Source: Eubacteriales bacterium (GTDB lineage: Bacteria; Bacillota_A; Clostridia; Christensenellales; Aristaeellaceae). Taken from it: 5,388 nt of DNA. The translations under genes and the position numbers were made by a program. Positions 1 through 3,221 of the stretch are shown piece after piece; positions within the stretch are counted from its first letter, which is position 1, and each line of letters opens with the position of its first letter. The stretch lies in the NCBI GenBank assembly GCA_029974855.1, contig JARKQO010000535.1:1-5388 (forward strand), given 5' to 3'. Under the pieces are notes generated by a model that did no database searches, was not told the origin of the DNA, and worked only from the letters and a program-made list of their open reading frames with translations.

Positions 1-128
1 CCTACCAGACGGCGGCTGCCGGAGAGGACCAACAGGCCACCCAAACCGCTCTGGAAGCGCTGCTGGAGGCCCTCAAGGAGGCGGGGCTGGAGGCCCAAGC
101 GGGGCTGGAGCCTCCGGCGGGGCTGTAA
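1..128 (+). CDS. C-terminal tail of an unidentified protein (5' end outside window)
   Basis: The frame starting at base 3 is open from the window edge to TAA at 126-128 and gives 41 residues. It begins YQTAAAGEDQQ, continues as an amphipathic Leu/Ala/Glu-rich helix (LEALLEALKEAG), and ends with two hexapeptide repeats (AGLEAQ, AGLEPP) and AGL. The helix heptad spacing and the codon bias make this the credible frame of the three. The domain that would identify the protein lies upstream. The stop codon sits inside the third unit of an 18-bp tandem repeat, so the C-terminus is set by repeat mutation. The next plus-strand gene starts 165 bases downstream in the same frame, with a stem-loop between them, so co-transcription is possible but unproven. 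I do not recognise the family. Confidence 0.6.
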   Translation, partial: YQTAAAGEDQQATQTALEALLEALKEAGLEAQAGLEPPAGL

Positions 129-207
129 CCCCGATGGGACCGTAACCTCCGGCGGGACTGCAACTCCCGATGGGACTGCAACTCCCGGAAGGACGGTAAC
201 TCCCGAG
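83..207 (+). repeat. Imperfect 18-bp tandem repeat, seven units, crossing a stop codon
   Basis: Units start at 83, 101, 119, 136, 154, 172 and 190. The best-preserved ones read GGGACTGCAACTCCCGAT and GGGACTGCAACTCCCGGA. The third unit (119-135) is 17 bp and lacks one T. The first two units and part of the third are coding (hexapeptides AGLEAQ and AGLEPP, then AGL-stop). If the missing T is restored, later units continue as AGL/MGL-Q-LP hexapeptides, with CAA changed to TAA in several of them. The array therefore looks like a coding repeat that has decayed beyond the present stop. Unit boundaries were aligned by eye. Confidence 0.75.
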
Positions 208-236
208 AACGGATAAAATCTTTCCCAGACCATCCT

Positions 237-260
237 GGCGGCAGGAGTGCTCCTGCCGCC
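237..260 (+). terminator. Strong GC-rich stem-loop between two plus-strand genes
   Basis: GGCGGCAGGA (237-246) pairs perfectly with TCCTGCCGCC (251-260) around a GTGC loop. It lies 109 bases after the upstream stop and 20 bases before the Shine-Dalgarno of the next gene. The sequence after it (CCTTCCCGAAG) has almost no T tract, so it is a poor intrinsic terminator. It could instead act as a 5'-UTR hairpin or mRNA end stabiliser. A weak -10-like TAAAAT at 214-219 would place it in the leader of the downstream gene, but no matching -35 is visible. Confidence 0.35.
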
Positions 261-280
261 CCTTCCCGAAGCAAAAGTAT

Positions 281-288
281 GGAGGTGG
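281..288 (+). promoter_or_regulatory. Ribosome binding site that selects the TTG start at 294
   Basis: GGAGG at 281-285 lies eight bases before TTG at 294-296, an ideal spacing. The upstream in-frame ATG at 279-281 overlaps this motif and has no Shine-Dalgarno of its own. Starting at TTG also puts LKKW directly at the N-terminus, as expected for a signal peptide. Confidence 0.75.
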
Positions 289-293
289 CTCCC

Positions 294-1793
294 TTGAAAA
301 AATGGTTCGCCCTGTTTTTGGCGCTGATCCTTTCCCTGTCCTGGGCTTTTTCCCTGGCGGAGGCCCCGGCTGGCGGCAACCCGCCCCCCATGCCGCCGGA
401 GGGCCAGGCCCCGGGGAACCCCCCCGACGGCGGCATGCCCGGGGGAGGTCCCGGCGGCCCTGGCGGCCCCGGCGGCATGCCCGGGGTCGGCCCCGGCAGC
501 CAACCCAGCAGCTACGCCGCTGTAACCACCTTTACAGAGGATACCTCCTTGGAAGGCGGTTCCTATTCCTCCACCGGCACGGATGAAAACGCGGTGCTGG
601 TGACCTCCGGAACCGTGACCCTGACGGGGGCCACTTTGACCCGGGATTCCCAGGACAGCACCGGGGGCGACAGCGCCAGCTTCTACGGCGTGGGGGCGGC
701 CCTGCTGGTGACAGGGGGCACGGCCAACATCTCCGGAAGCGGCATCGCCACGGACGCGGCGGGGGGCGCTGGGGTATTCGCCTACGGCGATGGGGTGGCC
801 TATGTATCCGATACCGTCATCACCACCCGCCAGGGCACCTCCGGGGGCATCCACGTGGCGGGCGGGGGCAGCCTGTATGCCCGTAACCTCATCGTGGAAA
901 CCGAGGGCGGCTCCTCGGCGGCCATCCGCTCGGACCGGGGCGGCGGCACCATGGTGGTGGACGGCGGAACCTACGTGAGCAACGGCACGGGCTCCCCGGC
1001 GCTGTATTGCACCGCCGATATCACGGTGAACAACGCGGCTTTGACGGCCAACGGCTCCGAGGCGCTGTGCCTGGAGGGGCTGAATACCGTCCGGCTGTTT
1101 GATACCTCCCTCACGGGCAACATGCCCGACTTGGAGCAAAACGACAACACCTGGACGGTGATCCTGTACCAGAGCATGTCCGGGGACTCCCAGGTGGGGA
1201 AGGGCACTTTTGAAATGGCGGGCGGCACCTTGGTTTCAGAAAACGGCGGCCTGTTTTACACCACCAACACCGAAAGCGAGTTCGTGCTCTCCGGGGTGAA
1301 GATCGTGGCCTCGGAGGGCAGCGAATACTTCCTGCGCTGCACAGGCAACGCCAACCAGCGGGGCTGGGGCCCCTCCGGGGCCAACGGCGCGGACTGCACC
1401 TTTACCGCCATCGCCCAGGAGATGAACGGCGATATCCTGTGGGACAGCATCTCCCAGCTGAACCTGTATGTAACCCAAAGCAGCGCCCTGACCGGCGCGG
1501 TACTAAAGGATGAAAGCTTTGCCGGAGACGGCGGCAGCGGGGATAGCAGCCTTTCCCTGGACGCCACCTCCCGCTGGGTGGTGACGGGGAACAGCACGGT
1601 GACCCACCTGTACAGCGAAGGTAGCATCGTGGACGCCAATGGCAACGCCGTGTCCATCATCGGCGCTGACGGCGCGGTCTATGTACAGGGCTCCAGCCCC
1701 TACACCGTGACGGTCTCGTCCTTCCAGAATAGCTGCGATACCAGCGGCGCGGGCACGACCACCAGCTTCCTGGACTACGCGGTGGATTTTTAA
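294..1793 (+). CDS. Secreted Pro/Gly-rich protein with probable right-handed beta-helix domain
   Basis: The TTG start gives 499 residues. Residues 1-24 form a signal peptide: a Lys-Lys N-region, the hydrophobic stretch WFALFLALILSLSWAFSL, and cleavage probably after AEA. Residues 25-72 are a low-complexity Pro/Gly/Met linker with GGP triplets. From about residue 75 to the end the protein is rich in Gly, Ser, Thr, Val and Asn, with repeating short strands and turns. Examples are the phrases AVLVTSGTVTLTGATLT, ALLVTGGTANISGSG and GGTYVSNGTG. This irregular ladder of roughly 20-residue rungs is typical of right-handed parallel beta-helix proteins, which act as extracellular adhesins or glycan-binding proteins or enzymes. 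There is no C-terminal LPXTG, SLH repeat, hydrophobic anchor or visible catalytic motif; it ends SFLDYAVDF. It is therefore probably released or loosely wall-bound. Fold class is inferred from composition and rhythm; substrate and function are unknown. Confidence 0.85.
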   Translation: MKKWFALFLALILSLSWAFSLAEAPAGGNPPPMPPEGQAPGNPPDGGMPGGGPGGPGGPGGMPGVGPGSQPSSYAAVTTFTEDTSLEGGSYSSTGTDENAVLVTSGTVTLTGATLTRDSQDSTGGDSASFYGVGAALLVTGGTANISGSGIATDAAGGAGVFAYGDGVAYVSDTVITTRQGTSGGIHVAGGGSLYARNLIVETEGGSSAAIRSDRGGGTMVVDGGTYVSNGTGSPALYCTADITVNNAALTANGSEALCLEGLNTVRLFDTSLTGNMPDLEQNDNTWTVILYQSMSGDSQVGKGTFEMAGGTLVSENGGLFYTTNTESEFVLSGVKIVASEGSEYFLRCTGNANQRGWGPSGANGADCTFTAIAQEMNGDILWDSISQLNLYVTQSSALTGAVLKDESFAGDGGSGDSSLSLDATSRWVVTGNSTVTHLYSEGSIVDANGNAVSIIGADGAVYVQGSSPYTVTVSSFQNSCDTSGAGTTTSFLDYAVDF

Positions 1794-1839
1794 AGAAACC
1801 GCCCGGGGCAGGCAACTCCGGCCCACCGCCCAAGTCATG

Positions 1840-1860
1840 ACCACCGGCTCAGCCGGTGGT
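1840..1860. other. Perfect hairpin downstream of the beta-helix gene; weak terminator or IS-end hairpin
   Basis: ACCACCGGC (1840-1848) and GCCGGTGGT (1852-1860) pair perfectly around TCA. On the plus strand it lies 46 bases after the stop at 1793 and is followed by TGATTTG, a poor T tract, so it could be a weak terminator. Read on the minus strand, it begins exactly where a decayed reading frame resembling a transposase C-terminus gives out. Subterminal imperfect-palindrome hairpins are characteristic of IS200/IS605 elements. I cannot decide between the two roles from one copy. Confidence 0.5.
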
Positions 1861-2093
1861 TGATTTGCAATATACCTGCGTATTGCTTCTTTAATTTCTT
1901 CCTACCGTGTCCACAAAATATCCCCGATCAAAACTGGGATCAAAACTAAACAACTACCGGCTTTCGCCAGCAGTTGCTTAATCTCTTCAGGTTTAGTTCC
2001 CGCCCCTTGATGCGTTTCCTTATTATCGCAGTCCCAGCGCACGATTTTTCATTTCAACAGCAGTCTACGGAACGATAACAGCAAGTACAGCAT
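1860..2093 (-). pseudogene. Decayed small reading frame, possibly an IS200/IS605 transposase remnant
   Basis: One minus-strand frame runs from ATG at 2093 to the hairpin at 1860 with only two stops, TGA at 2051-2049 and TAG at 1904-1902. Its segments are a 14-residue start (MLYLLLSFRRLLLK), a 48-residue middle beginning KIVRWDCDNKETHQ and ending GDILWTR, and a last piece EEIKEAIRRYIANQ. The pairing of a G-x-x-W motif with a final EEIK..RYIANQ helix resembles the end of Y1 (REP/IS200-type) transposases with the tyrosine-bearing region lost. The catalytic HUH motif is absent and the middle does not match what I know of that family. This is a weak suggestion only. Codon use is A+T-richer than the flanking beta-helix gene. 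Apart from the hairpin and a 12-bp duplication, this frame is all I see in the 1794-2102 gap. Confidence 0.2.
1926..1947. repeat. Short direct duplication GATCAAAACT, 12-bp period
   Basis: GATCAAAACT occurs at 1926-1935 and again at 1938-1947, separated by GG. In the minus-strand frame described above it is an in-frame four-residue duplication (VLIP then VLIG). It is consistent with slippage in a sequence no longer under strong selection. Confidence 0.6.
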
Positions 2094-2102
2094 GCGTCAA
2101 AC

Positions 2103-2684
2103 TTATTTCAGCTCCACAATATCTTTCGGCACCCATGCACGTCCTGTTCCAATCTTTATGGTAAACTCCACAAACAAGTAGTCATTCTCTTCAAACAATA
2201 CGATAAGCCTTGTGTTTCTTGGCAAGTCCGCATCATCATACGCATCGTAATGCCTGCCCGGGCCAAAACGCGGCGTTGCGTTTTGGGTTAACTTAGCGCT
2301 AACGCCTTCAAAAGTCGTATATGGGACGTCGCCTGTGTCTTTGAAGTTTGCGGCTCTAAAATAAAGCCTGCGGAAATAACTGGGTTTGTAGTAGTGAATT
2401 TCCGCATAAACCCAAGAGCCGCCGCCAATTTCTTCGACGTAAAGGGCTTCTATGGACTCTATTCCGGTTTCTTGGTATGATCCGCCGCCGGTATAAGTAT
2501 TGTCCGGGCCTGTGCGGCCTTGAATCCTGCCGCCCGTTGAATCCTCCTTCAGCAGCATCGGGCAAGGATCAAAATCAATTGTTTCCCAAGAAGTGATAGC
2601 GGCGAAGGCGGCTAAAGGGAACAAACATGTCAAAACAACTCCTGCGCATAGAATGGCAAAAAAACGATGAGCCGTACGCTTCAT
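2103..2684 (-). CDS. Small secreted protein with two SH3-like modules
   Basis: The gene encodes 193 residues. The start ATG at 2684 is preceded by AGGAGG six bases away. Residues 1-28 are a signal peptide (MKRTAHR, hydrophobic core FFAILCAGVVL, cleavage after AFA). Two similar modules follow. Module one, about 42-112, contains GRTGPDNTYTG, WVYAEIHY and the basic strand FRRLYFRA. Module two, about 127-192, contains PRFGPGRHYDAY, LPRNTRLIVLFEENDYLFVEF and GRAWVPKDIVEL. The order GPG-x-x-Y, then a hydrophobic pair, then an aromatic V-E-F strand, then R-x-W-V-P is the usual signature of bacterial SH3-type domains, which in secreted proteins often bind cell-wall peptides. Paired modules of this type recur in Clostridia secreted and surface proteins (family knowledge). 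There is no catalytic domain, anchor or lipobox. Its ATG overlaps the stop of an upstream micro-ORF. Base composition is clearly A+T-richer than rpoC, suggesting acquisition. No convincing terminator follows it. Confidence 0.85.
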   Translation of the reverse strand: MKRTAHRFFAILCAGVVLTCLFPLAAFAAITSWETIDFDPCPMLLKEDSTGGRIQGRTGPDNTYTGGGSYQETGIESIEALYVEEIGGGSWVYAEIHYYKPSYFRRLYFRAANFKDTGDVPYTTFEGVSAKLTQNATPRFGPGRHYDAYDDADLPRNTRLIVLFEENDYLFVEFTIKIGTGRAWVPKDIVELK

Positions 2685-2788
2685 AGTGATCCTCCTACAT
2701 TCTTATTGACTGACTGCCTAACTCCCATACCTAAAAGAAAAGGCGCGGCTTGAATCAGGACGCCCTTGCCGTGCGGAACTGCCAGCAT
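2681..2788 (-). CDS. Candidate 35-residue ORF translationally coupled to the SH3-like gene
   Basis: ATG at 2788-2786 opens a frame beginning MLAVPHGKGVLIQAAPF and ending NVGGSL, with TGA at 2683-2681. The TGA overlaps the ATG of the SH3-like gene (ATGA). Its own ATG overlaps the stop of an 8-codon ORF (TGATG), and no separate Shine-Dalgarno is present, so translation would need reinitiation. The peptide is hydrophobic in the middle (VLIQAAPFLLGMGV) with a basic, Asn-rich end. The same frame stays open upstream to a TAG at 2842-2840, adding KLRKKEEVDDTSILYSL with a GTG but no well-spaced start. It matches no family I know. It may be a coupling peptide, a small membrane or secreted peptide, or the tail of a frameshifted gene. 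Confidence 0.35.
   Translation of the reverse strand: MLAVPHGKGVLIQAAPFLLGMGVRQSVNKNVGGSL
2691..2696 (-). promoter_or_regulatory. Ribosome binding site of the SH3-like gene
   Basis: The minus strand reads AGGAGG, then ATCACT, then ATG at 2684. The match is perfect with six-base spacing and fixes the start. The site lies inside the last codons of the 35-codon ORF, so ribosomes finishing that ORF would pass over it. Confidence 0.8.
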
Positions 2789-2814
2789 CAGAGAATATAG
2801 AATCGAAGTATCAT
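2788..2814 (-). CDS. Candidate 8-residue leader peptide MILRFYIL
   Basis: ATG at 2814-2812 is followed by seven codons and TGA at 2790-2788. It is preceded by an excellent Shine-Dalgarno, AGGAGG at 2826-2821 with six-base spacing, in the extended purine run AAGAAGGAGGAGG. A site this strong in front of such a short ORF suggests a leader peptide or a reading frame broken by a frameshift. The stop overlaps the ATG of the 35-codon ORF (TGATG), a classic reinitiation arrangement. Too short to score statistically; support rests on signal placement. Confidence 0.35.
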   Translation of the reverse strand: MILRFYIL

Positions 2815-2936
2815 CCACCTCCTCCTTCTTTCTTAATTTCTAACTCATCGCCCCAAGCGATACTTCCTGAGGCCTGGACTTTTCTCAAAAGCCTACGTTT
2901 CAACAGCTCGTCTTCACCGAGCCAAATATTACCTTC
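2815..2936 (-). promoter_or_regulatory. Structured 5' leader with three hairpins ahead of the coupled ORFs
   Basis: Read on the minus strand, three consecutive hairpins can form. The first is GCTCG/CGAGC with loop GTGAAGA (2922-2906). The second is GGCTTTT with AAAAGTC, loop GAG, containing one G-U pair (2893-2877). The third is ATCGC/GCGAT with loop TTGGG (2861-2847). GAAGTATC (2866-2859) is also complementary to GATACTTC (2812-2805), a long-range pairing that would break the third hairpin and bracket the Shine-Dalgarno and ATG at 2814. This fits a cis-regulatory leader, but it does not match any riboswitch consensus I can recall. One frame across it is also open for 41 codons without a good start (residues EGNIWLGEDELLKRR onward), so a decayed coding origin is the alternative. 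Confidence 0.35.
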
Positions 2937-2943
2937 TTATGGA

Positions 2944-2972
2944 AGTATAGCATCAAATCTGAAAAAGCACAA
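2944..2972 (-). promoter_or_regulatory. Probable housekeeping-type promoter for the leader and SH3-like gene
   Basis: The minus strand carries TATACT (2949-2944) preceded by TGC, giving the extended -10 form TGNTATACT. It is separated by exactly 17 bases from TTGTGC (2972-2967), whose TTG matches the -35 consensus. Transcription would start near 2937, giving a leader of about 250 bases before the SH3-like ATG. Bases 2973-3059, between this promoter and the rpoC terminator, hold no gene I can support. Confidence 0.55.
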
Positions 2973-3059
2973 CCAAATTCCCATGGTGATTTTTGCGAGG
3001 TTTTTTGCGTTCACCCCGCAGGGATATTTCTGCCCCCGGCTTAGCCAGGATTCTCTTGT

Positions 3060-3101
3060 TACCAACAAGAAAGCGGCGCACCTCCACAGACGCGCCGCTT
3101 T
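3060..3101 (-). terminator. Intrinsic terminator of the rpoC operon
   Basis: On the minus strand AAAGCGGCGC (3101-3092) pairs perfectly with GCGCCGCTTT (3079-3070) across a 12-base loop. The T-rich run CTTTCTTGTT follows through the end of the stem. It lies about 120 bases after the rpoC stop. A small second hairpin, CTTGTT/AACAAG (3055-3069), overlaps the T tract. On the plus strand the stem is followed by CCCTACG, so termination is directional, for rpoC. Confidence 0.7.
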
Positions 3102-3119
3102 CCCTACGAACCTTATGCT

Positions 3120-3208
3120 TCCCTTTGGACCGCGCGCAGCGCGGTCCATGGCGGGTTTCCAAAGGGATTTATCCCTTTGGCGGAGGTGTCGGGGGCAGAG
3201 CCCCTGAC
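3120..3208. repeat. Palindrome cluster in the rpoC 3' UTR, likely a dispersed repeat
   Basis: Three perfect or near-perfect inverted repeats lie back to back. They are GGACCGCGC/GCGCGGTCC with loop GCA (3127-3147), CCAAAGGGAT/ATCCCTTTGG with a TT centre (3159-3180), and GTCGGGGGC/GCCCCTGAC with loop AGA and one G-T pair (3188-3208). TCCCTTTGGA at 3120-3129 can also pair with TCCAAAGGGA at 3158-3167, competing with the first two. Compact sets of GC-rich palindromes just after a stop codon are typical of repetitive extragenic elements. I have the impression that similar AAAGGGATTTATCCCTTT-type modules recur in Oscillospiraceae genomes, but only one copy is visible here. Confidence 0.6.
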
Positions 3209-3221
3209 CGTCCCCCCCTCG

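Noticed and set aside
214..219. TAAAAT as a -10 box for the beta-helix gene
   Set aside because: One mismatch to consensus, but no recognisable -35 at 16-18 bases upstream, where the decayed repeat lies.
279..293. ATG at 279 as the start of the beta-helix gene
   Set aside because: It overlaps the GGAGG that serves the TTG at 294, has no ribosome site of its own, and would add MEVAP before a normal signal peptide.
2..478. 158-residue minus-strand open frame rich in Pro, Gly, Ser and Arg
   Set aside because: It is the antisense shadow of the tandem repeat and of the Pro/Gly linker; low-complexity GC-rich DNA keeps several frames open. No Shine-Dalgarno and no domain.
1503..1844. 113-residue minus-strand frame under the end of the beta-helix gene
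   Set aside because: Antisense shadow of a gene with clear coding signal; the product has no recognisable motif.
2029..2050. ATCG...CGATTTTTC as a plus-strand terminator
   Set aside because: Only four contiguous pairs form around a large mismatched interior, too weak despite the T run.
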